Source of the DNA: PR03 sp031362725
Lineage (GTDB): Bacteria; Myxococcota_A; UBA9160; PR03
NCBI GenBank assembly: GCA_031362725.1
Contig: JANLTC010000156.1
Span: forward strand, 1 to 29,154
Direction: 5' to 3'
DNA: 29,154 nucleotides
Positions 1 to 8,099 of this stretch are shown piece after piece. Both the position numbers and the translations under genes were made by a program. Below the pieces are notes generated by a model that saw only the letters and a list, made by a program, of their open reading frames with translations, was not told the origin of the DNA and did no database searches. Position 1 is the stretch's first letter, and each line of letters starts with the position of its first letter.

Positions 1-539
1 TCGACAAGCTGGCGCGCGCGGGCGTGCGCTGGCTCGCCTTCGGCATCGAGGCGGCCAATGAACGCGTGCGCGCCGACGTCGACAAGGGCTTCGGCGACGA
101 GCTGCTCCATCGCACGCTCGACAAGGTGCGCGGCGCCGGAATTCGCGTGATCGGCAACTACATCTTCGGCCTGCCCGAAGACGACGACGATACGATGCAG
201 CAGACGCTCGATCTCGCGATCGAGCTCAATTGCGAGTTCGCGAACTTCTACTGCGCGATGGCGTACCCCGGTTCCCCGCTCTACGAACGCGCGATCGCCG
301 AGGGCTGGCCGCTGCCCGGGACCTGGAGCGGCTACTCGCAGCACAGCGTCGACTCGCTGCCGCTGCCGACACGCCATCTTGCAGCCGGCGAAGTGCTGCG
401 TTTCCGCGACGAGGCATTCCAGACCTACTTCAAGAGCCCGCGTTACCTGTCGATGGTCGAAGCGAAGTTCGGCGCCGCGACGTTGCGCGAGATCTCGGCG
501 ATGTCCGCGCATCGGCTCGAGCGGCGGTTCGCAGCGTGA
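1..539 (+). CDS. Radical SAM protein, C-terminal part (5' end outside window)
   Basis: The reading frame is open from the window edge (codons begin at base 3) to a TGA at 537-539. The visible part has the later half of a radical SAM TIM barrel: the segment WLAFGIEAANERV matches the 'FGIESG' strand found in B12-binding-domain radical SAM enzymes, followed by VIGNYIFGLPEDD, the 'GxFIxGLPGET' strand, and AYPGSPLYERA. The CxxxCxxC cluster and any cobalamin domain would lie upstream, outside the window. The stop overlaps the GTG start of the next gene (GTGA), so the two are probably translationally coupled. Linkage to a polyprenyl-phosphate glycosyltransferase suggests a role in modifying a lipid or surface glycan; that role is inferred from context only. 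Confidence 0.85.
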   Translation, partial: DKLARAGVRWLAFGIEAANERVRADVDKGFGDELLHRTLDKVRGAGIRVIGNYIFGLPEDDDDTMQQTLDLAIELNCEFANFYCAMAYPGSPLYERAIAEGWPLPGTWSGYSQHSVDSLPLPTRHLAAGEVLRFRDEAFQTYFKSPRYLSMVEAKFGAATLREISAMSAHRLERRFAA

Positions 540-1486
540 GCGCGCCGCAACTCTCGGTCGTGCTGTCGTTCCGCAACGAGGCGGACGTGATCCCGGAGCT
601 GATCTCCCGGCTCGCGAAGTCGCTCGGGGGCGCTGGCCTCGACTACGAGCTGATCTTCGTGAACGATGCCTCCACGGACGGCTCGCTGGCGCTGCTCGAA
701 GCGCATCGAGCGCGCGATCCGCGCGTGAAGATCCTAAACATGTCGCGCCGCTTCGGTGTGGCGCCCTGCGTGATGGCGGGCATGCAACACGCGCGTGGCG
801 AGGCCGTGGTCTACATGGACACGGATCTGCAGGATCCTCCCGAACTGATTCCCACGCTGGTCGCGCGCTGGCGCGAAGGCGCGGACGTCGTCTACACCGT
901 CCGCACTTCGCGGCAGGGCGAGTCGGCGTGGAAGATGCGCGTGACGCGCGCCGCGTATCGCGCGATCCAGCTCGCGTCGGACATCGAGCTGCCGATCGAG
1001 GCAGGCGATTTCAAGCTGCTCTCGCGCCGCGTCGTCGATCAGCTGACCGCGCTCGGCGAGCAAGATCTATACGTGCGGGGGCTCGTCACCTGGGTGGGAT
1101 TCCGGCAGGTGGAGGTTCCGTACGAACGCCAGGCCCGCGGCGCCGGTGAGGCGCACTTTCCACTGCTGCGGAGCTGGGGGCCGATTTCTTCGTTCGTTGC
1201 CGGCGTCACGTCGTTCTCCCATGCGCCGCTGATCGCGTTCCTGCTGCTGGGACTCGCGGGCGGCGCATTCTCGGTGCTCGCGCTCGCGCTGCTGCTACTC
1301 GCTGGTGTCGTCGGCGCAGTGGCTTCGGGCACCGCGTGGCTCGTCGCGTTCGGCCTGTTGCTGTGGAGCACGCTTGCGCTCGGGATCGGCGTCATCGGTC
1401 TCTATCTCGCGCGCATCCACCGCGAGGTGCTCGGGCGTCCGCGTTACATCGTTGCGAGCGCCATCGGCTTCGATGAGCCGAGCTGA
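536..1486 (+). CDS. Family 2 glycosyltransferase, GtrB/DPM1-like
   Basis: The 316-residue protein starts at GTG 536, which overlaps the previous stop. Residues about 5-110 form a GT-A Rossmann fold beginning LSVVLSFRNEADVIPEL, with NDASTDGS binding the nucleotide and the metal/catalytic DTDLQDPPE motif. After about residue 220 come two hydrophobic segments (around LIAFLLLGLAGGAFSVLALALLL and the following AWLVAFGLLLWSTLALGIGVIGLYLARIH, each given only in part here as landmark positions 230-290). This layout, catalytic domain then two membrane helices and a short basic tail, is that of undecaprenyl/dolichyl-phosphate hexose transferases such as GtrB and ArnC. Such enzymes load a sugar onto a polyprenyl phosphate at the cytoplasmic face. 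The sugar cannot be told from sequence. An out-of-frame upstream extension exists but is not needed. Confidence 0.9.
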   Translation: MSAPQLSVVLSFRNEADVIPELISRLAKSLGGAGLDYELIFVNDASTDGSLALLEAHRARDPRVKILNMSRRFGVAPCVMAGMQHARGEAVVYMDTDLQDPPELIPTLVARWREGADVVYTVRTSRQGESAWKMRVTRAAYRAIQLASDIELPIEAGDFKLLSRRVVDQLTALGEQDLYVRGLVTWVGFRQVEVPYERQARGAGEAHFPLLRSWGPISSFVAGVTSFSHAPLIAFLLLGLAGGAFSVLALALLLLAGVVGAVASGTAWLVAFGLLLWSTLALGIGVIGLYLARIHREVLGRPRYIVASAIGFDEPS

Positions 1487-3452
1487 GCAGCCGGCTTCGT
1501 CCGCAGCTGCGTCGATCCGCACCGATCGTCCGCTTGCCGGCGTGCTGCTGGTCTCGGCGGTAGCGGGCTTCGTCGTCGGGCTCCTCTTTCCTGCCTGGCA
1601 CGTCGCGATCGAGCCCGCGCAGGTGATCGCTGGGATCGTCGAGTACCCGCGTGGCAATCCGTTCGGGCTCTACGAAGTCCGATTGTGGACCGGCTGGCAT
1701 CAGATCCTCGCGCCGCTGCTCGCGGCTGGCGTTCCGGAGCGCGTGCTCACGTTCGCGTTGTCCGGCCTCGTCGCGGCGATCTCGTTCACCGCGCTCAGCG
1801 CCTTCGCGTACGGCCTCGGCGCCGATCGGGAACTCGCGATCGCCACGCCGTTCGTGCTCGGCGTGCTGAATCCCACCTCGTGGGAGTTCTGGTACCCGAT
1901 CATCCTGCTCGGTCACGGCCATACCTACGGCATGGTGGGACTCGCGTGGCTGGTGCTCGCTTGCGGCGTGCTCGCGGCGGAACGCTGGGCGGTGGCAGCG
2001 TTCCTGGTCGGTATCGCGCCCGCCGTGCACGCGTCGCTCGGTGCCTGGCTCGGTCTACTCGCGCTGGTGTGTGGACTGGCTCGCTGGAGCGACGTTCGGC
2101 CGCATCTCGCCGCGATCGTGCGTGGCGGAGCGCTGGGTGCGTCGATCGCCGTGCTGAGTCTCGCCGTGCATCTGCTCAGCCAACCCGCAGCACCGGCTGT
2201 CGATCCCGCCGTTGCGAGCCGCTATCTCGACGGCTTCGTCCGACTCTGGGACGCGCACCGCATTCCGGGCGATCTGACGGGCTTCGGCGGACTCCTGGTG
2301 TGCATCGGCCTCGTCGTCGCGATCGCGCTGTTGCGCTGCGCGCGGCAGCAGATCGGCGCTGCCACCGCGCTGGTGCTCAGCGTCTACATCACGTGCGGCG
2401 TGCTCGGCATCGCGCTCGCGCTCGTGCAGCGCTTCGTGCCGCTCGAGCAGATCCCGAACGCGCTGCTGATCGCGATGCCGGCCCGACTGCTCAATCTGCC
2501 GGCGCTGGCGTTCCTCCCGCTGCTGATCGGTGTACTCGGGCGCTACCGAACTGACGTGCTCGCGCGCGTATTGCTGGTCGTTCTGGTCGCGGTTGCGGCG
2601 CTGCGGCCGCTTTTCCCGGATCTTGCGCTCTATGGCTTGCCCTTCGTCGGTGTCGCGACGGTCTTCGTGATCGCGCGCCACGCCGAGCGGCCAGGCGCCG
2701 CCAAGATCGCCGAGATCGGCGTGATGGCCTTCGTCATGCTGCGCGCCTTCGATGCATTCGACGTGGTGCTCTCGGCTGCCAACGGCCCGCTCATCGCGGC
2801 GGTCGCCGCCCTCGGGCTGATGCGGGCCGCAGACTGGATGCATCGCAAACGCACGACCCCCCGCGATGGATCGTTGGCGCGAGTCGCGCGCCGGCTCGCC
2901 GCACAGCCCTTGTTGCTCCAGCTTCCGCTGCGCCTCGCCCTCGTCGCGACGATCGCGATCACCGCGCAGGCGGGGCGTCGCGGCTTCGAGTTCCGCTCGT
3001 CGCGGCTGCGCAACTACACGAACGATCGCGCGCTGGCCGCGGCCTCGCGTGGCGACGGTCTGTTGCTGGTGGCGCCGGGCATCACGACGCCGCAGCTCAT
3101 CACGCGCCGGCCGGTGGCGCTCGATCCGGGCGCGCTCGACATGCTGCCCTATGCGCTGGCCGGCGGACCCGAGTTCGAGCGCGTGCTGCGCATCGGCTAC
3201 GGCGTCGAGTTCTTCGCACCGCCGCCGCAGGCGCTGCACACCGCGGTGCTGCCGAGCGATGTCATACAGCCGATCTGGGAAACGCGCAGCGGCTCGGAGT
3301 GGCGCGGGATCGCGTCGAGCCTGGGTGTCACCGACGTTCTGGCTCCGGCGAAGTGGAAGCTCGGCGGCGTTCCGGAAGTCGAGCGCAGCGGCGCGTACGC
3401 GCTCTATCACATCGCGGTGCCCGCCGGCGCGGGTCCATCCGGGTCTCCGTAG
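1473..3452 (+). CDS. Large polytopic membrane protein, possibly GT-C-like or DUF6798-like
   Basis: I choose ATG 1473 (MSRAEQPASS), which overlaps the glycosyltransferase stop by 14 bases; 659 residues. About ten or more hydrophobic segments are visible. The first is at residues about 20-40 (LAGVLLVSAVAGFVVGLLF), and others fill most of the first 520 residues. The C-terminal 130 residues are soluble and contain LLLVAPGITTPQLITRRPVALD. The early GNPFGLYEVRLWTGWHQ and later GHGHTYGMVGLAW segments look like conserved loops facing the periplasm. The architecture (many helices, then a C-terminal soluble domain, next to a polyprenyl-P sugar synthase) would fit a GT-C type transferase that uses the lipid-linked sugar. 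I see no diagnostic early Asp-containing DxD/ExD loop clear enough to assign it. Function unknown. Confidence 0.8.
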   Translation: MSRAEQPASSAAASIRTDRPLAGVLLVSAVAGFVVGLLFPAWHVAIEPAQVIAGIVEYPRGNPFGLYEVRLWTGWHQILAPLLAAGVPERVLTFALSGLVAAISFTALSAFAYGLGADRELAIATPFVLGVLNPTSWEFWYPIILLGHGHTYGMVGLAWLVLACGVLAAERWAVAAFLVGIAPAVHASLGAWLGLLALVCGLARWSDVRPHLAAIVRGGALGASIAVLSLAVHLLSQPAAPAVDPAVASRYLDGFVRLWDAHRIPGDLTGFGGLLVCIGLVVAIALLRCARQQIGAATALVLSVYITCGVLGIALALVQRFVPLEQIPNALLIAMPARLLNLPALAFLPLLIGVLGRYRTDVLARVLLVVLVAVAALRPLFPDLALYGLPFVGVATVFVIARHAERPGAAKIAEIGVMAFVMLRAFDAFDVVLSAANGPLIAAVAALGLMRAADWMHRKRTTPRDGSLARVARRLAAQPLLLQLPLRLALVATIAITAQAGRRGFEFRSSRLRNYTNDRALAAASRGDGLLLVAPGITTPQLITRRPVALDPGALDMLPYALAGGPEFERVLRIGYGVEFFAPPPQALHTAVLPSDVIQPIWETRSGSEWRGIASSLGVTDVLAPAKWKLGGVPEVERSGAYALYHIAVPAGAGPSGSP

Positions 3453-3467
3453 ATCCAGATGGGCCAG

Positions 3468-4151
3468 TCAGCGCGGCGTCCGCTCTCTGTGTTGACGCCG
3501 CATCGCCGAAGGACGCGGCGCGCGCGCCCACTCGGCGAGCGCAGTGCGATCGAGCGGGTCGTTGCCGGCCAGGAAGCGCTCGAGGAACGGGAAATCGTCG
3601 TAGCCGAAGAACAGCTCGCCATCGACGACCATCGTCGGCACGCCGAACACACCGGCGGCGATCGCGTCGTCGGTCTGTTTGCGCAGCGCCGCCTTCGCTT
3701 CCGGTTGCTGCGCCGCCGCGACGAGCGCGGTGCCATCGAGGCCCGCCTCGTTCGCGATCTGCGCCACGACATCCGCGTCGCTGACGTGGCGGCCCTCGGC
3801 CCACACGCCGCGCAGCAGCCCACCGACCAGCCGTGCGCGCGCCGCGTCATCCATCGGCAGCGAAGACACGCGCAGCGCCAGCAGCGGGTTGAACGGATGG
3901 AACGCCGGCGGGTGCAGCGGCACGCCGAGAAGTGTGGCCTTGCGAAGGTTGTTCTTCGCCATCCACCACGCCTTCGGAAGTACCTCGGCGGGACCCATCT
4001 GCCCGTGCGCTTCGAGAAGCCCCGCGAACAGCACCGGCATCGGCTCGATCGGCCGACCGAAGCGCGCGGCGAGCGCCGGCAACTGCGTAAAGGCGAGGTA
4101 GACGTTCGAGGAGAGGTAGTCGAGGTAGAAGCGGATCGATGAGTCGCTCAT
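3468..4151 (-). CDS. 2-hydroxychromene-2-carboxylate isomerase family (DsbA-fold, kappa-GST-like)
   Basis: The 227-residue protein starts MSDSSIRFYLDYLSSNVYLA, the first beta strand and active-site loop of the NahD/kappa-class GST family, where a Ser in the SS pair (about residues 14-15) takes the place of the thioredoxin CxxC cysteine and activates glutathione. The helical insert covers about residues 60-150. The C-terminal half of the fold returns with AGVFGVPTMVVDGELFFGYDD, including the cis-proline VPT typical of thioredoxin folds. Family members isomerise 2-hydroxychromene-2-carboxylate in naphthalene breakdown, but most genomic homologues have unknown substrates, and there are no naphthalene genes here. 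It converges on the membrane protein gene (15 bases apart) and is divergent from the cupredoxin gene. Confidence 0.88.
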   Translation of the reverse strand: MSDSSIRFYLDYLSSNVYLAFTQLPALAARFGRPIEPMPVLFAGLLEAHGQMGPAEVLPKAWWMAKNNLRKATLLGVPLHPPAFHPFNPLLALRVSSLPMDDAARARLVGGLLRGVWAEGRHVSDADVVAQIANEAGLDGTALVAAAQQPEAKAALRKQTDDAIAAGVFGVPTMVVDGELFFGYDDFPFLERFLAGNDPLDRTALAEWARAPRPSAMRRQHRERTPR

Positions 4152-4219
4152 TGGGGCGATTCTAGACCGCGGGTCGCCATGCTGCGCCCCCGTCGTTCGC
4201 AGCTGAGGAGAAGAAGATC

Positions 4220-4690
4220 GTGCGTGGGCCCGGTTTCGCCATTGCCGTTGCCCTTGTGTTCGCGCTTCTGATTGCGACGGCTCCGGCCGGCGCGGACGTC
4301 ACCGTCGCGGTCGGTCACAGCCGCTTCGATCCCGCGCAGCTGAAGATCAAGAAGGGCGAGTCGGTGAGCTTCGACAACGTCGAGGAGATGCCCGGCGGTC
4401 ATACCGTGGTTCCCGACGACGGTTCGTGGAAGAGCCCGCCGCTCGCGCTGAACGAGAAGTTCACGAAGCGCTTCGAGCAGAGCGGCATCGTCGAGATCCA
4501 CATCGAGCAGCATCCCCACGCAACGGGCGTGATCGTCGTCGAGGAGCGCTCTAGCGCGCGGCGTTGGCGAGCACCCGCTCGAACGCGTGCGCAAAGGTGT
4601 AGGCGTCCCCTGGCCAGCGCGCAGAGACGTAGTTGCCGTCGACGACGACGAAGGCGGGACTCGCGTCGCTCGCGGTGTCGCGCTTCGTGA
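4220..4690 (+). CDS. Secreted cupredoxin-fold protein with degenerate copper site
   Basis: GTG 4220 is preceded by a good ribosome site (GAGGAG, 4205-4210). Residues 1-25 are a Sec signal peptide ending APAGA. The mature part is a short plastocyanin/amicyanin-like cupredoxin: DPAQLKIKKGESVSFDN, then GGHTVV (His61), then IHIEQHPHATGVIVVEE. Compared with the family motif YHCxxHPHMxG, His98 is kept, but the Cys position is Ile95 and the Met position is Ala101. So two of the four type-1 copper ligands are missing, and His94 and His100 are extra candidates. The fold naturally ends near VVEE (about base 4546). The frame then runs on for about 48 Arg-rich codons antisense to the DJ-1 gene, so the last part is probably not a functional domain, and a small indel is possible. 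Confidence 0.72.
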   Translation: MRGPGFAIAVALVFALLIATAPAGADVTVAVGHSRFDPAQLKIKKGESVSFDNVEEMPGGHTVVPDDGSWKSPPLALNEKFTKRFEQSGIVEIHIEQHPHATGVIVVEERSSARRWRAPARTRAQRCRRPLASAQRRSCRRRRRRRDSRRSRCRAS

Positions 4691-5309
4691 GCGAGAGCGG
4701 ACCGCGGTCGAAGTGCCTAGCCGGATCGCGCTGCGCCGCCCTCACCTCGTCCTCGACGTACGCCGGATAGGTTCGGTAATAGCGGCCGCGTCTCCAGCTC
4801 GTGAGGAAGTAGGCGATGCGCTCCTGAACCTTTGCGAGGCAGGTCGTGTGGCGCTCGTACAGCACGCTCTTTCCGGTTGCTGGGTCGATGCTGCGCGCAA
4901 GCACCAGCACGCCGTGGCAGATCGCGCCGACCGGGCGTCCGCTCGCGAAGAACGCCGCGACGCGGCGCTGCAACGAGTCCGAGCCGAGGTACTGCCGCAT
5001 GCCGGGCGCGTGACCGCCTGGCAGCAGCAGCCCGTCGAAGTCGCCAAACGCGGTGGCGTCCCACGATCGGGGCGCGCGGAACGCCGGATCGGTTTCGAGC
5101 TCGCGGTAGAACGCACACGCTTCCGGCTCGGCGCCGAGTCGTCCAAACAGCACGCCGGTGAGCAGCAGCGGATCGGCAGCAGGCGCGACGCCGCCCTTCT
5201 CGGTGCAGAACTCGACGCGATGCCCTGCGCGCGTGAGCAATCGCCACGGCACCGCGACTTCGGTCACGTCGAAGTCGCGGTCGGGCAGCGGGATCAATAC
5301 GCGGGACAT
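4551..5309 (-). CDS. DJ-1/PfpI family protein (class I glutamine amidotransferase-like)
   Basis: The 252-residue protein begins MSRVLIPLPDRDFDVTEVAVP, the first strand of a DJ-1/PfpI domain. GLLLPGGHAPGMRQYL carries the conserved GGHxPG loop, and the nucleophile elbow AICHG puts the catalytic cysteine at residue 131, followed by a conserved AR helix. The C-terminal YVSARWPGDAYTFAHAF is the usual end of the family ('TGQNPxSA' position). The long insert at about residues 55-80 and the segment around RGRYYRTYPAYVEDEV resemble the HchA/YhbO-like chaperone-deglycase side of the family rather than PfpI protease. Substrate is unknown. Its 3' end converges with and overlaps the extended cupredoxin frame. 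Its 5' side shares a 92-base divergent promoter region with the P450 gene. Confidence 0.88.
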   Translation of the reverse strand: MSRVLIPLPDRDFDVTEVAVPWRLLTRAGHRVEFCTEKGGVAPAADPLLLTGVLFGRLGAEPEACAFYRELETDPAFRAPRSWDATAFGDFDGLLLPGGHAPGMRQYLGSDSLQRRVAAFFASGRPVGAICHGVLVLARSIDPATGKSVLYERHTTCLAKVQERIAYFLTSWRRGRYYRTYPAYVEDEVRAAQRDPARHFDRGPLSLTKRDTASDASPAFVVVDGNYVSARWPGDAYTFAHAFERVLANAAR

Positions 5310-5319
5310 CGTCTGGCGA

Positions 5320-5353
5320 AGCTAGCAGCGACGACAGCGCGCGGGCAGCTAGC
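5320..5353. promoter_or_regulatory. Repeated AGCTAGC in divergent promoter region (possible operator)
   Basis: AGCTAGC occurs at 5320-5326 and again at 5347-5353, 27 bases apart. Each contains the palindrome GCTAGC. CTAG is usually scarce in high-GC genomes, and the pair lies in the 92-base gap between the divergent DJ-1 and P450 genes. This is a candidate regulator site by position and repetition only. Confidence 0.25.
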
Positions 5354-5401
5354 GTCTCGTGTTGGATGCGGGTCCGGCCGATGTCGGCGCAGGAGCGAAC
5401 C

Positions 5402-6661
5402 ATGATCCTCGACTACGACCCGTTCTCGTCGCGTTTCCGCGATGACCCGTATCCGGTCTATCGCGCGCTGCGGGAGCGCGCGCCCGTTCATTTTGCGCCC
5501 GAGTCGAGAATGTTCTGTGTGTCGCGCCACGAGGACGTCAGCCAGGTGCTGCGGCGCGTGGACTCGTTCTCGTCGTCCGCGATGGCAACCGTGCTGATGA
5601 ACGCCGACATGGGACCGATGCGGCCGCGCTACGCCTTCGCGCTCGCGCGCTTCCTCTGGAAGACGCGGATCAATCCGGTGCAGATGCAGAAACGCGGGAA
5701 CCTGACGAGTATCGACCCGCCGCGTCACGACGTACTGCGCAAGATCGTGAATCGCGCCTTCACACCGAAGCGGATCGATGCGTGGGAGGCTCGCGCGCGG
5801 GAGATCGTCGCCACGCAGCTCGCGAAGCTCATGCGCGGCGAAGCCTTCGACGTGATCGAGGATCTCGCGATCCCGTTGCCCGTCACGATCATCGCGGAGA
5901 TGCTCGGCGTCGCCCCCGAGCGACAGCACGACTTCAAGCGCTGGAGCGATGGGATCATCGCGGTGGCCTCGGGTTCGGCGCGCCAGAACCCGGTCGAGAG
6001 CGGGATGCTCGACGGCTTCGGTGAACTCTACGCGTATCTACGCGAGACCGTGCGACAGCGGCGTCGCGCGCCCGCCGACGATCTGGTGAGCGTGCTCGTC
6101 GATCCGTCGCAGGACGGCGTTCTCGATGAACTCGACGTCGTGAACTTCGTGGTGCTGCTGCTGGTCGCGGGCAACGAGACCACGACCAACCTGATCGGCA
6201 ACGCCGTCCACGCATTGCTCGAACACCCCGAGCAGCTGGCGCGCGTGGCAACTGATCTCGTGCTGGTACCGAGCCTCATCGAAGAGACGTTGCGTTACGA
6301 CGCGCCGATCCAGATGGTGTTCCGCACGGCAAGCTGCGATACGGAGCTTGCCGGCACGCAGATTCCCAAGGGCTCCGTCGTCGTGCCGCTGCTCGGCTCG
6401 GCCAACCGCGACGAGCGCGTCTTCGACGCACCGGAACGTTTCGATGTGACTCGCGACGCGAAGGGACATCTCGCGTTTGGCCTCGGCGTGCACTTCTGCC
6501 TCGGTTCTGCGCTCGCGCGACTCGAAGCGCGTGTCGCGCTCGAAGCGCTGGTGCCGCTGCTCGCAGCGTGCGAAGCGAGCCAGATCGAAGCGCCGTTCGT
6601 CGATTCGTTCCTGGTGCGCGGTCGCACGCAGCTGCCGATCGCAGCCGCCGGCACCGCCTAA
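5402..6661 (+). CDS. Cytochrome P450
   Basis: ATG 5402 is chosen over the upstream in-frame ATG 5366 because AGGAG at 5391-5395 sits 6 bases before it, and the protein then starts MILDYDPFSSRFRDDPYPVYR, as bacterial class I P450s do. It has 419 residues. The I-helix oxygen-binding motif AGNETTT is at residues 256-262, the ExxR of the K helix at 295-298 (ETLR), and the heme loop FGLGVHFCLG with the axial Cys at 366. No transmembrane anchor or reductase domain is fused, so it needs separate ferredoxin partners, none of which is in the window. It looks intact. Substrate unknown; the CYP family cannot be assigned by eye. Its stop overlaps the yciH-like stop by 4 bases. Confidence 0.95.
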   Translation: MILDYDPFSSRFRDDPYPVYRALRERAPVHFAPESRMFCVSRHEDVSQVLRRVDSFSSSAMATVLMNADMGPMRPRYAFALARFLWKTRINPVQMQKRGNLTSIDPPRHDVLRKIVNRAFTPKRIDAWEARAREIVATQLAKLMRGEAFDVIEDLAIPLPVTIIAEMLGVAPERQHDFKRWSDGIIAVASGSARQNPVESGMLDGFGELYAYLRETVRQRRRAPADDLVSVLVDPSQDGVLDELDVVNFVVLLLVAGNETTTNLIGNAVHALLEHPEQLARVATDLVLVPSLIEETLRYDAPIQMVFRTASCDTELAGTQIPKGSVVVPLLGSANRDERVFDAPERFDVTRDAKGHLAFGLGVHFCLGSALARLEARVALEALVPLLAACEASQIEAPFVDSFLVRGRTQLPIAAAGTA

Positions 6662-7029
6662 CCGCCCGAGCGTTTCACGATCCAGCCGAGCTTTGCGAGC
6701 TCCGCTACCAACAGGTCGCGGTGGTCGCCCTGGATCTCGATCACACCGTCCTTGACGGTGCCGCCCGATCCGCAGCTGCGTTTCAACTTCGAAGCGAGCT
6801 CGCCGAGCGCGTCGACGGCGAGCGGCACGCCGGTCACCACCGTCACGCCCTTGCCCTTGCGTCCCTTCGTCTCGCGACCGACGCGCACGACCCCGTCCCC
6901 CGTTTCGGGCGCCTTGGCGGCGCGGCGGCACTGACAATTCGCAACCGGCATCCGGCAGCCGGGGCAGATGCGGCCGTGCTCCGTCGAGTAGACGAGACCG
7001 CCGGCGCTTGCTGACTTCTTGGGTTTCAT
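6658..7029 (-). CDS. yciH: SUI1/eIF1-like translation factor (YciH family)
   Basis: The 123-residue protein has an N-terminal part with four cysteines (ICPGCRMPVANCQC; Cys22, 25, 32, 34), a common small zinc-ribbon-like feature of bacterial YciH. An SUI1 domain follows from about residue 47: VGRETKGRKGKGVTVVTGVPL, LKRSCGSGGTVKDGVIEIQGDHRD, ending LGWIVKRSGG. The KRxCGSGGTVKDG stretch is the family signature. YciH can monitor initiation complexes in vitro, but its cellular role is not settled. It is the last gene of a minus-strand run (lipoprotein, lspA, NTF2-like, yciH) with a 9-base gap from the previous gene. Confidence 0.92.
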   Translation of the reverse strand: MKPKKSASAGGLVYSTEHGRICPGCRMPVANCQCRRAAKAPETGDGVVRVGRETKGRKGKGVTVVTGVPLAVDALGELASKLKRSCGSGGTVKDGVIEIQGDHRDLLVAELAKLGWIVKRSGG

Positions 7030-7038
7030 CGTCGCTCG

Positions 7039-7506
7039 CTACGGCCCCAGCAAACCGACTTGTCGCAACACCGAAGCATGATCCCAGTAGATCCGTTCGG
7101 TGGCGAGCTTGTCGCCGCGGAATTGCACGATCACCACCATATCGACGACGATTCTCTTCTGCGTCGGCGGCAGATGCGGCAGGAACCACGGCATCGACTT
7201 GCTATGCGTGAAGTCGAGGTGGAGTTCGTCCACCAGCTGACCCGCGCCGACCACTCGATTCACGAGCGTCATCTTCAGGTCGTCCGGCCACGACGGAATG
7301 AAGTCGTCGCGATAGAAGCGCCGCAGCGCGGGCTTCCCGGAGCCGCCGGTGTTCACCGGCATGTGATTCACGGACGCGTCCTCGACCATCGTGGCCAGCG
7401 TCGCCTCGACGTCCTTCGTCTCGAACTCCCCGGCGAGATGCTCGGCCCAAAGCCTCTCGAGGCGCTCGGGACTCAGCACTGCGTTCGTCGAATCGTATTG
7501 CGTCAT
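7039..7506 (-). CDS. NTF2-like / SnoaL-type polyketide-cyclase-fold protein
   Basis: The 155-residue protein has the single-domain alpha+beta cone pattern: an N-terminal helix (RLERLWAEHLAGEFETKDVEATLATMVEDASVNH in part), a mid-protein segment GKPALRRFYRDDFIPSWPDD, and C-terminal strands LVDELHLDFTHSKSMPWFLPHLPPT and VIVQFRGDKLATERIYWDHASVL. This last pattern (…GDKIAxERIYWDxxxxLxQxGLL) is common in SnoaL-like ester cyclase/nuclear-transport-factor-2 proteins that are often annotated 'ester cyclase'. The substrate is unknown. It lies 25 bases downstream of lspA and 9 bases upstream of yciH, probably co-transcribed, without an obvious functional link. Confidence 0.82.
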   Translation of the reverse strand: MTQYDSTNAVLSPERLERLWAEHLAGEFETKDVEATLATMVEDASVNHMPVNTGGSGKPALRRFYRDDFIPSWPDDLKMTLVNRVVGAGQLVDELHLDFTHSKSMPWFLPHLPPTQKRIVVDMVVIVQFRGDKLATERIYWDHASVLRQVGLLGP

Positions 7507-7531
7507 CGTATGCTCCCGTGCAGCTTCCGTC

Positions 7532-8032
7532 TCATTCCGGCTCGCGCTCCCCGTTGCCTGCCCCGCGACTCGCGATCAGCAGCGCGAGCATGCCACCGAC
7601 CACCGCGATGTCCGCGAAGTTGAAGATGCCGGTGCGCAACCGGCCGATGCCGAGACTGACGAAGTCCGTCACGTGACCATCGTGCAGGATGCGATCGATC
7701 CAATTGCCGAAGCCCCCGCCGACGATCAGGCCGAGTGCGGCGAGCTGGAAGGGTGTCGCTGTGGCGCTTCGCAGCACACCCGCGACCAGCACGAGCAGGC
7801 CCGACGGCACGAGTCCGCCGAGTACGAAGGTGCGAAGGAGAGGCGGAAGGCCCGCGCCGATGCCGAGGAATGCGCCCGCGTTGTAGACGACCTCGAAGCG
7901 CAGTGCTCCCGAGGCGAGCGAGATCACGCGGCCCGGTTCGATCAGCGCGATCGCTGCAACCTTGCTCGCATGATCGCAGCCGACGCAGGCCACCAGCACC
8001 GACACGAAGACGAGAGCGCGTGTGTGATCCAT
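7532..8032 (-). CDS. lspA: Lipoprotein signal peptidase (signal peptidase II)
   Basis: The 166-residue protein has four hydrophobic segments and the LspA motifs in order: DHASK near residue 20 (usually DQxTK), NAGAFLG at 51-57, GGGFGNWIDR at 105-114, GHVTDFVS with catalytic Asp123, and FNFADIAV with catalytic Asp141. It cleaves prolipoproteins before the lipidated cysteine at the inner membrane. Length is normal for the family. The first segment starts close to the N-terminus and the usual Gln after the first Asp is His21, a minor departure. Upstream, 67 bases away on the same strand, lies a predicted small lipoprotein. Confidence 0.94.
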   Translation of the reverse strand: MDHTRALVFVSVLVACVGCDHASKVAAIALIEPGRVISLASGALRFEVVYNAGAFLGIGAGLPPLLRTFVLGGLVPSGLLVLVAGVLRSATATPFQLAALGLIVGGGFGNWIDRILHDGHVTDFVSLGIGRLRTGIFNFADIAVVGGMLALLIASRGAGNGEREPE

Positions 8033-8099
8033 CTCGGCACCTCAGTCGCAAGGACGTTCATGGCGCGAAGAGCGCACGCTTTCAGGACGAGGCTCCAGG

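Noticed and set aside
2055..3410. 451-codon minus-strand frame antisense to the membrane protein
   Set aside because: Arg/Asp/Gln-rich repetitive translation, typical of an antisense high-GC shadow.
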